Notes: generated by a model not told the origin, from the letters alone. A stretch of 62,084 nucleotides of DNA from Sinorhizobium sp. 6-70 (GCF_030124375.1 NZ_JASKLS010000001.1:478432-540515); one strand, 5' to 3'; positions 48,953 through 57,635 are shown, counted from the stretch's first letter. Program-made: numbers and translations.

Positions 48953-50059
48953 TTACCGCGGCGCCGTCAGGAACAAGTCGGAGGGATCAGGCAGCGCCGC
49001 CGCGGTAAAATCATCCGAGTTGAATGAGCAGACCAAGCGTCCCCCCTCGCGGGAACCAGCATCGCGGATAGAGAAGTTCTGCGACGGCGTGTAGCCCGTT
49101 TCCTCCGTCTGCAGATCCACAATCCATCCCTGTCCTTCCACATATCCGCTTCCAGTGCGCTGCCTGATGGCGTACCAGAGTGGGTCCTCCCACTCTGCCG
49201 TTTCAAACCCCCACGAGATCCTTTCCCTGCCCGCCGATCGATCCACCCTTTGGAAATAGGCGGTGAGATCGAGCCCCCACGCGTGCACAATCGACGAAAA
49301 CTCTACCCGCGTTTCAATCGGCTCATTCCTCTTGCCCCATAGAGATATGCGGCTGATTTTCACTGCTCCGAAGGCCTCTTGTTCGGCTTTCAACAGATCG
49401 AAGAATTCCGGCGTGCAGGCAAGCAACCCGTTCATCAGTCGGTCGGCGTCACCAAGCGGCAGCGGCTTCAGTTCCGGCGCCCCGAACAATGCCGTGATGT
49501 GGGGGGGCCGGAAGCCGGGCGTGTCCGCGTGACTGACCTGACATCGCAAGCTGGACTGTCCCTCAGGGGCATCTTCTCCTGTAATGCCAAAATCCGATGA
49601 CACCCGCCCGTCTTCTACCGCCTCTTTGTTACTCCAGCCGAAGGACCTAAGCTCATCGAACTTGACCCCCAGCCGCGTTTCGAGCGCTTGGCCAACTCTT
49701 TCCGCAGGCCAAGCAACTTGAAGTTCAAAAATGTACCAGGACGGCGCCTCGCCTTCGCGAACTACGTAACGCTGGGAATAGCCGATGATCGGAAGTCCGC
49801 CGATCGCAATCGGCTTTGCGAAGATCGCCATTTGCACGTAGTAGTTTTCCCGTGGCGGACCATGTGGCGAGTTGCCCTCGTCTTCATCGAAATCGATCCT
49901 AACCGGCCCGAGCGCCGCCCTTTCCTCCTTCAGCACCGAAAAGAACTCCGGTTTGCAGGAAAGCAGCGCATCGAGCAGCCGGTCCGGCGCAGCAAGTGCC
50001 GGTGCGGCGAAATTGAGTGCGACGAAAGCGACCAGAGCCGCGATGAAACTCCTGAACAA
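48953..50059 (-). CDS. Secreted protein with internal duplication
   Basis: A 368-residue exported protein; the TTG at 50059 follows AGAGGAGCAATC and leads into a signal peptide ending PALAA. The mature part has two homologous halves, DRLLDALLSCKPEFFSVLKE near residue 26 and DRLMNGLLACTPEFFDLLKA near residue 208. Each half then alternates beta-like segments and tryptophans. A shorter one-unit paralogue is at 50623-51213. It is an unrecognised family, placed as cargo between capsid and tail lysozyme genes. Confidence 0.75.
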   Translation of the reverse strand: MFRSFIAALVAFVALNFAAPALAAPDRLLDALLSCKPEFFSVLKEERAALGPVRIDFDEDEGNSPHGPPRENYYVQMAIFAKPIAIGGLPIIGYSQRYVVREGEAPSWYIFELQVAWPAERVGQALETRLGVKFDELRSFGWSNKEAVEDGRVSSDFGITGEDAPEGQSSLRCQVSHADTPGFRPPHITALFGAPELKPLPLGDADRLMNGLLACTPEFFDLLKAEQEAFGAVKISRISLWGKRNEPIETRVEFSSIVHAWGLDLTAYFQRVDRSAGRERISWGFETAEWEDPLWYAIRQRTGSGYVEGQGWIVDLQTEETGYTPSQNFSIRDAGSREGGRLVCSFNSDDFTAAALPDPSDLFLTAPR

Positions 50060-50622
50060 GATTGCTCCTCTCGACGCAAAAGAATTCAACTGCTTGTTTC
50101 CGCGCTCGCTATCGCCCTTTGCCCTGACCGGCAGGAAACGCGTAAGATATCATTTCCGTTTGCGCGGTGGGTATCGCCAGTGTGCCGACGCCGTCTTCCA
50201 GATCGGAGGGCCCCGAGAACGCGCATCCGCCCGCCCCCTTCGTGCCACCAGCGGTTTAACAGTCCATGGCGCAACCCGTTTTGCTTAGAACAGATAGAGA
50301 ACACACGCAAGAGTCGCGCGGAAATATTCGTAGCCAGACAAGGAGCGAGGCGCCGGAAGCGCACTCATGGCTCCCATCATGTCGGCGGTGGCGCCGCATT
50401 GCGCATTTGTGATCTTAGGCGTTCCAACGTCTCAATCGAGGAGGCCGCTTCGCCCGATGCCATCGTCAGGTCTAACGCCAATGATTACCCGCGGATTATC
50501 GGGCGAAGTCGGAAATCGTCTTCTCGAGCGAAGCAATGAACGCGTCGGATCTTTGGGCGAAACTGGTTAGAATCGACTTCCACAGGAACAACTCGTCGCT
50601 CCAGGCGGAACGTCCTTCGCTT
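50060..50622. other. Gap between two secreted paralogues, no gene supported
   Basis: This 563-bp region has only arginine-rich short frames with no ribosome site. It may hold the promoter of the 48953-50059 gene and decayed sequence from the duplication that made the paralogues. Confidence 0.35.
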
Positions 50623-51213
50623 TCAATATTTCCAGAGCAGGTCTTCCACGCTTGGCAAACCTTGCATAGGCTTCAGCGCCGCCGTCTCGGCAAAGCACCA
50701 TATGCTGCTACCCATTCCATGCCTGTCCTGGTACCGGCGAACAAGAAGCAGGCTCCACGGGTCCGGTCGCTCCCAGTTTTCCGGGCTCATCATCCAACCG
50801 TCTGCAAGCGGCTCGAATTTCGCGCCCGGCACATTCGCTTCGAGCGATTTGATGACTTCTTGCGGCTCGCCCGGAACCAGAACCCCCCAAATATGCGTCC
50901 TCATATCGCCGGAGCCGGCGCTGGCACCAGAGATAACGGTCTGCAGGTAGACCTGGACGCGAAGCCCGCGAGCCACAATCGCTTGTTGGAAAGTTGCGAC
51001 ACTTGCCATGGACTCAACAAACTCGGAAACAGGAATGAGACGCTGCCTGAGCAGGGCAGGCATGAATGCCGATTTCTCAGTCTTTAGAACCTCGAAGAAA
51101 TCCGGCTTGCATGTAAGGAGTGCATCGATAATTTTGTCGGGATCGGCCGCTGCCGGTGCAGCAAAAAGCGTCCCGACCAGCACCATCAAGGTGCCGAGTC
51201 TACTCAGAAACAT
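50623..51213 (-). CDS. Secreted paralogue, single unit
   Basis: A 196-residue exported protein with a signal peptide ending APAAA. It opens with DKIIDALLTCKPDFFEVLKT, matching both halves of the protein at 48953-50059, and continues with WMMSPENWERPDPWSLLLVR and GSSIWCFAET. The ATG at 51213 follows GAGGGGATA; the longer frame to 51258 is unlikely. The shared unit has one conserved cysteine (SCKPEFF/TCKPDFF). Function is unknown. Confidence 0.75.
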   Translation of the reverse strand: MFLSRLGTLMVLVGTLFAAPAAADPDKIIDALLTCKPDFFEVLKTEKSAFMPALLRQRLIPVSEFVESMASVATFQQAIVARGLRVQVYLQTVISGASAGSGDMRTHIWGVLVPGEPQEVIKSLEANVPGAKFEPLADGWMMSPENWERPDPWSLLLVRRYQDRHGMGSSIWCFAETAALKPMQGLPSVEDLLWKY

Positions 51214-51336
51214 TATCCCCTCGCGTTCTACGCGGCATTCGTCAAGTGTTGCCACCAACGGTTATGGACAATCGCCACAACACCTTTTCATTGTAGAACA
51301 TAACACGAACATATGCAAGAGGAGTGCTGCTAGTAT

Positions 51337-51459
51337 TCATGGCCCAGAACGGCTCAATCCAGCCAGTTCTTCAGGATGTCCTTCAATGATCCGCGGTTGC
51401 GAAACAGTCGATCCCAGAGTCGCTCCGCCTTTCAGGCTCACGTTTTTCTTCGTGACCAT
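51337..51459 (-). CDS. Possible small protein downstream of capsid
   Basis: A 40-codon frame, MVTKKNVSLKGGATLGSTVS then QPRIIEGHPEEL, preceded by AAAGGA nine bases upstream. It follows a strong terminator after the capsid gene, so it would need its own promoter. Evidence is limited; it could be a decayed gene. Confidence 0.3.
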   Translation of the reverse strand: MVTKKNVSLKGGATLGSTVSQPRIIEGHPEELAGLSRSGP

Positions 51460-51550
51460 CGATCTGATCCTTTTGAAATAGGCAGCAAGAAGAACCACTG
51501 GGCTCTTCGACCTTGACCGAAGAGGCCCGGGCGGCCTCGGCCTGCTCGAA

Positions 51551-51577
51551 TTACAAAGGGCGAGCCGAAGCCCGCCC
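51551..51577 (-). terminator. Terminator after the capsid gene
   Basis: On the minus strand GGGCGGGC-TTCG-GCTCGCCC (one mismatch) is followed by TTTGTAATT. It lies 20 bp after the capsid stop at 51598, so capsid mRNA probably ends here in part, separating it from the secreted-paralogue cargo. Confidence 0.65.
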
Positions 51578-51597
51578 CTCCCGTGTTCCCGCCAAGC

Positions 51598-52593
51598 TCA
51601 GCTTGCGTCGCTAAGCCCGAACAGATCGGCCGCAACCCCGAGCCCCTTTTCGTTGTGCACCTTCAGCGTGCCCTCGCCGATGATCACGCCCTTGTCGGCG
51701 TCGCCGGTCTTGGCAACGTCGCGGTCTTCCTGGATCTGGCGCAGCCACCGGAAGGAGAGCATGTCCGTGTCGATGAAGAAGGCGTTGCGGGCAAGCCCGG
51801 CGTTCACCGCCTGCACCCGGTTCGGGTGGATCATCACCGTGCCGAACGGGCCTTCGTAATAATCTGCGGTCGCGACGATGGTGTTGCGCTCGCCGCCCTG
51901 CGAGACCGCATAGCGGAAGGGCGCGACGTTGCTGTCGGACATGAAGGTGACGAAGACGGATTTGACGTAGGGCGAGACCGAGACATGGCGGAAGTTCGCG
52001 CCGTTCTGGTAGCCCTGCTGCATCACCGTGTCGAGGATCGCCTTGGTGAAGGGCCGCTGCGTGCCGTCGGTCGGCGCCACGGTCAGGCCTGTGGCGGCGT
52101 TGAAGCCGCCATTGGCGCCGCCGGCCCCGCGCGAGACGTTAGAGGTAAGCCAGGTGCTGAGGGAGCCGAACTCGCGGGTGGCGCCGCTGACGGAGGCATT
52201 GGTGTCGGCGATTGCGAATTCCACGTCCTTGCGGATCTCGACGCCCTTCTTCAGCTTCTGGTACTTGCGCTTCTGGACGTTGCCGGCCTCGGCTGTCACT
52301 TCCTGGGTGGCGGAGATGATCCAGTCCTTGCGCATGATCTGGGTGTAGTTGCCGAGCCGCGTCGGCGGGGTGATCGCGCCGAAGGCGTATTCCTCGCCTT
52401 CCTCGCGGATATTGGCGCCGGGCGCGGCCAGTTCGTCCGTCTCCCATTCCGGGTGATAGGTGGTGCACTTGCCCTTCTCGATCAGCGAATAGATCGGCGT
52501 GTCTTCCGGCGTGATGCGCGACACGACGTCGGAAAGCTCCTCGCGATTGCCGACGGCCTGGGTGGTCTGGAACGTATTGGTGAGAACTGCCAT
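51598..52593 (-). CDS. Major capsid protein, DUF5309/SU10 type
   Basis: A 331-residue capsid protein. MAVLTNTFQTTQAVGNREEL, VSRITPEDTPIYSLIEKGKC and the EGEEYAFGAITPPTRLGNYT segment match DUF5309 (SU10-like) capsid proteins; FRHVSVSPYVKSVFVTFM and the late HPNRVQAVNAGLARNAFFID are also typical. The ATG at 52593 follows AAGGACCAG. It comes straight after the scaffold-like gene and has its own terminator, as expected for the most abundant phage protein. Confidence 0.88.
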   Translation of the reverse strand: MAVLTNTFQTTQAVGNREELSDVVSRITPEDTPIYSLIEKGKCTTYHPEWETDELAAPGANIREEGEEYAFGAITPPTRLGNYTQIMRKDWIISATQEVTAEAGNVQKRKYQKLKKGVEIRKDVEFAIADTNASVSGATREFGSLSTWLTSNVSRGAGGANGGFNAATGLTVAPTDGTQRPFTKAILDTVMQQGYQNGANFRHVSVSPYVKSVFVTFMSDSNVAPFRYAVSQGGERNTIVATADYYEGPFGTVMIHPNRVQAVNAGLARNAFFIDTDMLSFRWLRQIQEDRDVAKTGDADKGVIIGEGTLKVHNEKGLGVAADLFGLSDAS

Positions 52594-52733
52594 TTTCTGG
52601 TCCTTCTGTGAAAATGAGATCGGCCGCCCGCGCGTGGAGTTCACGCGAAAAAGCCTCTGTTGAAATGATCGGAGCCGCCCCGCACGCGGACGGAGGTGGC
52701 CGGCCGGGCGTCCGAAACCACCGGCGAGCAGCG

Positions 52734-53678
52734 CTACTCGAAATCGACAGCCATAGCGTCGCGGATCGAGCCGGTGCGCGTCAGCCGCTGCATCGCCTCG
52801 CGGCTTTCGCGCTGGTGGCGCCGTGTCTCGCTCCGCGCCTTCATGCGCGGTGCGGAAGCGGGTGCTGCCGCCACCTTCTGCAAGGCTCTCGCCCGCGAGC
52901 GTTCGGCGATGAGCCCGAGCCGGGCGTAGTGCGCCAGCTTGAAGAGCCGGTGGTCGACGACCTCGCGCACCTCCTCGTCGGAAAAGCCGAGCTCCCGCGC
53001 CGTCTCGAAGGCGTCGGCGAAGAAGGCCTGCCGCCCCTCATCCTGCCCCGTCTCGGGGAAGGCTTCGAGAAGCCTGGCATTTTCCGTCTCCAGCCTCTCC
53101 TCGCTCGCCGCTGCCTGAAGTTCCGCCGTCACCGCCGCCGGTTCGTCGCCGAGCGCCATCACCCGCGCGAGCTGTTCCAGCCCCGCCTGGTGCAGTGCCC
53201 ATTGCCGCTGATAGGCTTGCGGATCGTAGAGCCTCAGTTCCTCCGGCGGCTCGTCGGGGATCTCCCCGGCGATGAGTTCGGCAACTGCGTTGGCGGTGGC
53301 CGCGATCCGACTGCTCATGCTTTCGAGCGTCCGCCGCCCATTGGCGAGGTCCTGGGTCTTGTGGCGGTAATCGCGGTCCCGCATGTAGCCGAGCTTCAGT
53401 TCCTCAAGCGGAACTTCTTCGCCGCCCTTGAGCGTGACGACCAGATCCTCGGCTTCATTGGCCGGCCCCTCGTCGGATAAGCCCGGCTCGTCGCCTTGGG
53501 TATCATGGTCGTCATACTCGCCGGGGTATTCGGTGGGCGTTGCATCCAACGCCTCTTCATCCTCGTCGCCTGCTTCATGCAACTCCCGAAAGTCGAGGTC
53601 GTCGAAGCCTGCGGGCTCGAGCGAGCCGTCAACGGTTTTGCTCCCGCCGAAGGGCAGGTTGGCACTATCGTTCATCAT
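52734..53678 (-). CDS. Phage scaffold-like protein
   Basis: A 314-residue acidic protein placed just before the major capsid gene. The first 80 residues are strongly acidic (HEAGDEDEEALDATPTEYP), the middle is helical with LKLGYMRDRDYRHKTQDLAN, and the end is basic (MKARSETRRHQRESREAMQR). Acidic head, coiled middle and basic tail are usual for scaffolding proteins. The start is at the first of two ATGs, seven bases after AAAGG. Confidence 0.78.
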   Translation of the reverse strand: MMNDSANLPFGGSKTVDGSLEPAGFDDLDFRELHEAGDEDEEALDATPTEYPGEYDDHDTQGDEPGLSDEGPANEAEDLVVTLKGGEEVPLEELKLGYMRDRDYRHKTQDLANGRRTLESMSSRIAATANAVAELIAGEIPDEPPEELRLYDPQAYQRQWALHQAGLEQLARVMALGDEPAAVTAELQAAASEERLETENARLLEAFPETGQDEGRQAFFADAFETARELGFSDEEVREVVDHRLFKLAHYARLGLIAERSRARALQKVAAAPASAPRMKARSETRRHQRESREAMQRLTRTGSIRDAMAVDFE

Positions 53679-53698
53679 GGAATGACCTTTTCAGAGCA

Positions 53699-53779
53699 TT
53701 TCGGCGAAGTGGGAATCGCCAAAAGATGCGGCAAACAGAGACACTTTCGGCGAAACGGAGAATGCCCCCTTCGCCAAAA
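53699..53779. repeat. Two inverted repeats of TTTCGGCGA before the scaffold gene
   Basis: TTTCGGCGA at 53699-53707 is answered by TCGCCAAAA at 53716-53724. The same pair recurs at 53745-53753 and 53771-53779. Each pair has one mismatch, with spacers of 8 and 17 bases. They sit in the 206-bp gap upstream of the scaffold and capsid genes, so they may be regulator sites for the capsid operon. Confidence 0.6.
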
Positions 53780-53884
53780 CTTTGCGAAATTCAAATGGTT
53801 GCATTGGCTTCCTGAATCAAATCATCAAGGAAACCGGCTAACGGAGGAGCGCTTGCGGCGCCCTCCTCATTGCGCACGCCCGCG

Positions 53885-54121
53885 TCACGCCGGCGCGCTC
53901 GTTCCCTCGGTCCTGGCTTGTTCCGTCAGGAACTTGAGCTTGCCGCGGAAATTGCGGATCGCCCGCGCCTCGGCGGCAAAGGCCGCGCGGCTCTCGTGGT
54001 CTGTAATCTTCGCATTGACGCAGCCGTTGATCGCCGCCGCTTCCAGTTCGTCCATCAGCCGGTCGAACAGCGGATTGTCGATGAGCGCCCGCGCCGCGGC
54101 CGTCCTTTCCTCTGGTTTCAT
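53885..54121 (-). CDS. Small phage hypothetical protein
   Basis: A 78-residue helical protein, MKPEERTAAARALIDNPLFD then RLMDELEAAAINGCVNAKIT and RNFRGKLKFLTEQA. The ATG at 54121 follows GGGAGAAAAC. It precedes the scaffold gene and has the size and composition of head-module accessory proteins. A long overlapping frame to 54674 on the same strand is not accepted. Confidence 0.68.
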   Translation of the reverse strand: MKPEERTAAARALIDNPLFDRLMDELEAAAINGCVNAKITDHESRAAFAAEARAIRNFRGKLKFLTEQARTEGTSAPA

Positions 54122-54310
54122 GCCACGTTTTCTCCCGTGATAATTCGGACGGGCCGACCATCCCATGTCGGCGAAAAATCGTTACACGGAAGGATTGATT
54201 CCCGTTTTGTTCTGGACTACCCATTTGCATGCGCAGTATCGTCTTTGTGGAGAGGTCCCTCAAACCCCGACGACCGCTGGAAAGGAAACTTCGTATCCGG
54301 CAATTTCGCC

Positions 54311-54362
54311 AATGAGTCTCTGAAACCCCAATGCGTCTCTGAAACCAATGAGTCCCTGAAAC
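54311..54362. repeat. Three copies of a 17-base repeat before a plus-strand gene
   Basis: AATGAGTCTCTGAAACC (54311-54327), AATGCGTCTCTGAAACC (54330-54346) and AATGAGTCCCTGAAAC (54347-54362) lie head to tail and end at the ATG of the gene at 54363. Each copy contains an ATG in frame-shifted register. It may be a small duplication or a regulator array. Confidence 0.65.
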
Positions 54363-54659
54363 ATGAAGAAAATCGGCTTCGCATTCGATGCTGTCGTCGG
54401 CCTCATCCTCAATATCCTCGACCTTCTCATCTTCGAGTTTCTCCTGCATCGGACGGCGCGCATCGTCGTGCCGCTGGTCAGTTTCGGTCGAGTGAAAGTC
54501 GAAGAAATCTATACTGACGACATCGCCTTCAACTGGCTGGGTTTCAAGCGCCTTCCGTCCGGCCGCTTCCTTCTCAGTTCTACCATGAGCAAGTTTGCCG
54601 GTGCGCTCTTCTGGCTGCTTTGCCTTGTCGCCTATCTGAGCTTCACCCGCGGGGTCTAG
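54363..54659 (+). CDS. Small membrane protein on the plus strand
   Basis: A 98-residue protein with an N-terminal hydrophobic helix (AVVGLILNILDLLIFEFLL) and a C-terminal one (FAGALFWLLCLVAYLSF) around a soluble part with VKVEEIYTDDIAFNWLGF. Codon use is typical of the host. No ribosome site precedes the ATG; instead a triple 17-base repeat ends at it. It is opposite to the phage genes, so it is likely cargo with its own promoter. It might be an immunity or superinfection-exclusion type protein (inference). Confidence 0.6.
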   Translation: MKKIGFAFDAVVGLILNILDLLIFEFLLHRTARIVVPLVSFGRVKVEEIYTDDIAFNWLGFKRLPSGRFLLSSTMSKFAGALFWLLCLVAYLSFTRGV

Positions 54660-54701
54660 TTCGAGGAAAAGCATGCGGTTCTCCGTGAACCCGCATTGGC
54701 A

Positions 54702-55070
54702 TCATTCGCGCCAGTCGTCTTGCGCCCGCCTGAGGGAAACTCTGCCCGGAAACAGCTTATCCCAAATGCCGCTCTTCTCCGGGGAAGAGACGCCGTCGGG
54801 CGATACAGTCGCGGCAGGTAGTCGAGACGTACGCTCCGACCGTGCCATTGCCGGGCCGCTGGGGGAACCCACCGGATCTTCCTTGTAGGATTCCTCCCAA
54901 AACCGCGGGTTTTGACGGTACGCATCATAGGCATCGTGCCAGTTGATCCCAAAGTCTCTCGCTATGCGATCCGCATAGGCTTCATCTGGGTTGAGGGTGT
55001 CGTTGAACATAGACTTACCCAGCTTGCGGCCGACCCTCTTCAGTCCCTGCTTGATCAAGAAAGGATACAT
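54702..55070 (-). CDS. Phage hypothetical protein
   Basis: A 122-residue protein, MYPFLIKQGLKRVGRKLGKS then FNDTLNPDEAYADRIARDFG and DAYDAYRQNPRFWEESYKED. The last 50 residues are proline/serine rich and less conserved-looking. The ATG at 55070 follows GGGAGAG. It lies between cargo genes and the head module; an N-terminal basic helix may interact with DNA or membrane. Function is not recognised. Confidence 0.62.
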   Translation of the reverse strand: MYPFLIKQGLKRVGRKLGKSMFNDTLNPDEAYADRIARDFGINWHDAYDAYRQNPRFWEESYKEDPVGSPSGPAMARSERTSRLPAATVSPDGVSSPEKSGIWDKLFPGRVSLRRAQDDWRE

Positions 55071-55223
55071 AAAACTCTCCCTGTCGCGCGAAGCCCACGC
55101 CCGGCCCGCATATGGAGGCGGGTGGGATTCTGGCTTCGCCACCGTTTGTTAGGATTGGAGCAATTCCAGGAAAAGTGTGTAACGGTTTTCCGTCCGGAAT
55201 TGCGTAGTTTCAACGAGTTAGGT

Positions 55224-55254
55224 CATTTCACTGTTTCAATGAAACAATGAAATG
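55224..55254. promoter_or_regulatory. 15-bp near-perfect palindrome
   Basis: CATTTCACTGTTTCA (55224-55238), one base, then TGAAACAATGAAATG (55240-55254), with a single mismatch between arms. Each arm holds two TTTCA-type half sites. It lies in a 290-bp gap between two minus-strand genes, far from any stop codon, so an operator is more likely than a terminator. Confidence 0.6.
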
Positions 55255-55359
55255 GTCTAGCGACGTCACATGTCGCCACACACGACTCATTGGTCCTAGT
55301 ACCGCTGAACCTGACGGGCTCGGACCGCAAAGGATGGAAAGCGGAAGTCCGGAGCGAAC

Positions 55360-55923
55360 CTATGCGGAAGTTTGTGCCCGCGCCGCTTTCCTAAACAGCA
55401 AGGCCGACAGGAGCCACAGCGCGGCGAAGAAGCCGGCCAGAACCATGCTCGCCCCCGTAGAGCCTAATCCGCCGATCAGCGCGATGACGGCGACCGACGC
55501 CTGAGTGAGCGCCATCGCGATCAACGCGCGCACCATTCCACGTGGCTGGAAACGCGCGACGACGGCACCGATGAGCCCGACGGCAAGCACTCCGCCATAC
55601 ATCAGGTTGGCAGGGTTATCCTCGGTTCCGATGATGCCGACGGCAAGGTTTATCCATATGAGGAGGAATGACGCCGCGAGCGCTATGCCGACGGCGGCCC
55701 GGTACTCCGTGTTGCTCGTCATCCTCGCCGCCAGCTCCCAGGCCCCGCAAGCACCGAATAACATCGTGCCGAAGACAGTGAAATCGGTCACATCCCAGTT
55801 CACTTCATCGGTGAACTGCATTGCCAACAAAGGCAGCAGCCACAGGAGCACTGCGATTGCCCAGGGCGCCATCCTCCAGAAGCGCCCGCGCCGTCCGCCA
55901 TTGATTTCCACCTTTCCTGCCAT
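55360..55923 (-). CDS. Membrane protein with six predicted helices
   Basis: A 187-residue protein; hydrophobic segments include PWAIAVLLWLLPLLAMQF, FGTMLFGACGAWELAARM, AVGIALAASFLLIWINLAVG and a C-terminal pair. The ATG at 55923 is preferred because GAGGT lies seven bases upstream; the ATG at 55929 adjoins it. Similar small membrane proteins are found in bacterial chromosomes rather than phages, so this looks like captured host DNA. Function is not recognised. Confidence 0.72.
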   Translation of the reverse strand: MAGKVEINGGRRGRFWRMAPWAIAVLLWLLPLLAMQFTDEVNWDVTDFTVFGTMLFGACGAWELAARMTSNTEYRAAVGIALAASFLLIWINLAVGIIGTEDNPANLMYGGVLAVGLIGAVVARFQPRGMVRALIAMALTQASVAVIALIGGLGSTGASMVLAGFFAALWLLSALLFRKAARAQTSA

Positions 55924-56083
55924 TGCCATACCTCGGTGACCGAGCGGATGAGATGAGCCGTCTTCAAGGAACCCAAGGGGCAGCTGGACCGCCGGGCCAT
56001 TTTCCCGATGAAATACACCGCTATAGTCATGCCCGGTTTAGACGGCCGTCAAGGCGACAGCCGACACCGGCACCATCGCTTGC

Positions 56084-56356
56084 CTATTTGCCCGCCCGCT
56101 TGGTGCACTGGATCTTTTGCTTCACGCAGGCGATCTGCGGCGTCGAGCATTCGGCCGCGCCGTTCACCACCGCACAAAAAAAGCACTGGTCATTGAACTC
56201 CAGGCAATCCGGAATGGCCGCCATGAATTCCTTCAGGCTCTCGTCCTGCGTTTGAGCCGTGCCTGTCGTCGTCCCGATCTCGGCCGAAAGCGCGGCCGCG
56301 GCACTGGCAACGGCGAACGCAAATGAAAGGGCTAACTTACGGACGGCATACCTCAT
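56084..56356 (-). CDS. Small secreted cysteine-rich protein
   Basis: A 90-residue exported protein with a signal peptide ending ALSAE. The mature 65 residues contain six cysteines in CLEFNDQCFFC, ECSTPQIACVKQKIQC, so a disulfide-bonded fold is likely. It lies 42 bp after the M20 hydrolase on the same strand. Function is not recognised. Confidence 0.65.
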   Translation of the reverse strand: MRYAVRKLALSFAFAVASAAAALSAEIGTTTGTAQTQDESLKEFMAAIPDCLEFNDQCFFCAVVNGAAECSTPQIACVKQKIQCTKRAGK

Positions 56357-56398
56357 TGCATCCCCTCTCGCAGCGCCGACGATCTTGCCGCCATGCAA

Positions 56399-57553
56399 TC
56401 ACCCCACCAGGTTGCGGATCACCCGCATGAAGACGCGGGCACCGATCCCGATCAGCGCGTCGGGAAAATCATAATCAGGATTGTGCAGCCGAGGATGGTT
56501 CTCGCCGGCGCCGAGGAAAAACATCGCCGAGGGGGCGACGCGGCCAAAGAGGCCGAAATCCTCCGACGCCTTCATCGGCAGTGCGCCCGCGCCCCGATCG
56601 TGGCTGACGCCCTCTTCGTCGAGCGCCCGCCTGAGTTCCCCGACGGCAGATGCCGCATTGCTGCACTGATGGAACACGTCCTCGTAGCTGGTCGTCGCGT
56701 CAAGCTTCGCCGCCTCGGCCTCCCTGAGCACAAGAGCCTCCGCATTCGCCACCAGCCCCGCCATCCGCTCGTCCGTCAGCGTGCGCAGTGTTGCCCAGAT
56801 TTCCGCGTGGCCGGGGCTGATGCCAAAGGCCTCCTCGCCGAGCTTCGCATGCGTCACCGTCACCAGCGTGAAGTTTTCCTCGAGCGCCCCGCCGGCACCA
56901 AGAGCGGTGAGGCCACCCAGGAGCTTTGCGAGCGCAAAAGTCGGCGCGATCCCGTCTTCGGGCGACGAGGCATGCGCCGTCTTGCCGGAAAGCGTAATTT
57001 TCATGCCGCGCGAGGCGCAGTTGACCGGGCCTTCCGCGAGCGCCACCTGGCCAAGCGGCAGCCCAGGAAAATTGTGCAGCGAAAACACGAAATCCGGTTT
57101 CAGCGCGGAAAATTTCGGATCGGCAAGGACTGCCGCCGCCCCTGCCCCGTTCTCCTCGGCCGGCTGGAAGAGCAAGATCGTCCGCCCGCGCGCCGGTCGC
57201 TCACGCGCGAGCCCTTTTGCGAGCGCCATCAGGATCGCCATGTGCCCGTCATGCCCGCAGAGGTGCCCCTTGCCGGCGATCTCGGAGCGATGCGGCAGAT
57301 CGGAAACCTCCGTAATCGGCAGGCCGTCGAGCTCGGCGCGGATCATCACCGTCGGCCCCTCGCCTTTCCCCCGGTAGATGGCCGCCACACCATGCCCGCC
57401 AAGCCCGGTGACAATCTCGTCCGCCCCGGTTTCCTCAAGCGCCCGCTCGACCGCCCTTGCCGTCTCCGCCTCGGCGCCGGAAAGCTCGGGCCGACGATGC
57501 AGCGCGCGCCGAAACGCTGTGATCTTATCCAACTCGCCGCCGCTCAGAAACAT
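56399..57553 (-). CDS. M20-family amidohydrolase (hippurate hydrolase-like)
   Basis: A 384-residue metallopeptidase of the M20D amidohydrolase group. ALHRRPELSGAEAETARAVE is the N-terminal signature. Metal ligands appear as CGHDGHMA and PAEENGAGA, with SLHNFPGLPLG and the dimerisation domain SGKTAHASSPEDGIAPTFA following. The ATG follows GGGGAG. Substrates of the group are N-acyl amino acids, including plant auxin conjugates. It is a complete bacterial metabolic gene lying between phage portal and scaffold genes. Confidence 0.92.
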   Translation of the reverse strand: MFLSGGELDKITAFRRALHRRPELSGAEAETARAVERALEETGADEIVTGLGGHGVAAIYRGKGEGPTVMIRAELDGLPITEVSDLPHRSEIAGKGHLCGHDGHMAILMALAKGLARERPARGRTILLFQPAEENGAGAAAVLADPKFSALKPDFVFSLHNFPGLPLGQVALAEGPVNCASRGMKITLSGKTAHASSPEDGIAPTFALAKLLGGLTALGAGGALEENFTLVTVTHAKLGEEAFGISPGHAEIWATLRTLTDERMAGLVANAEALVLREAEAAKLDATTSYEDVFHQCSNAASAVGELRRALDEEGVSHDRGAGALPMKASEDFGLFGRVAPSAMFFLGAGENHPRLHNPDYDFPDALIGIGARVFMRVIRNLVG

Positions 57554-57635
57554 GCTTCAACTCCCCGAATGCACGCACCGCGTTCGTTCCTATGTTACGC
57601 GTCTGCCACGGCAAATCTTCTCACGAGACGATGCT

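Noticed and set aside
50086..50364. A 92-codon minus-strand frame in the gap between secreted paralogues
   Set aside because: Arginine rich, no ribosome site and no motif; not distinguishable from chance in this GC content.
53838..54674. A 278-codon minus-strand frame
   Set aside because: It overlaps the small head gene on the same strand and is antisense to the 98-residue membrane protein, whose hydrophobic pattern is more convincing; composition is low-quality acidic/basic.
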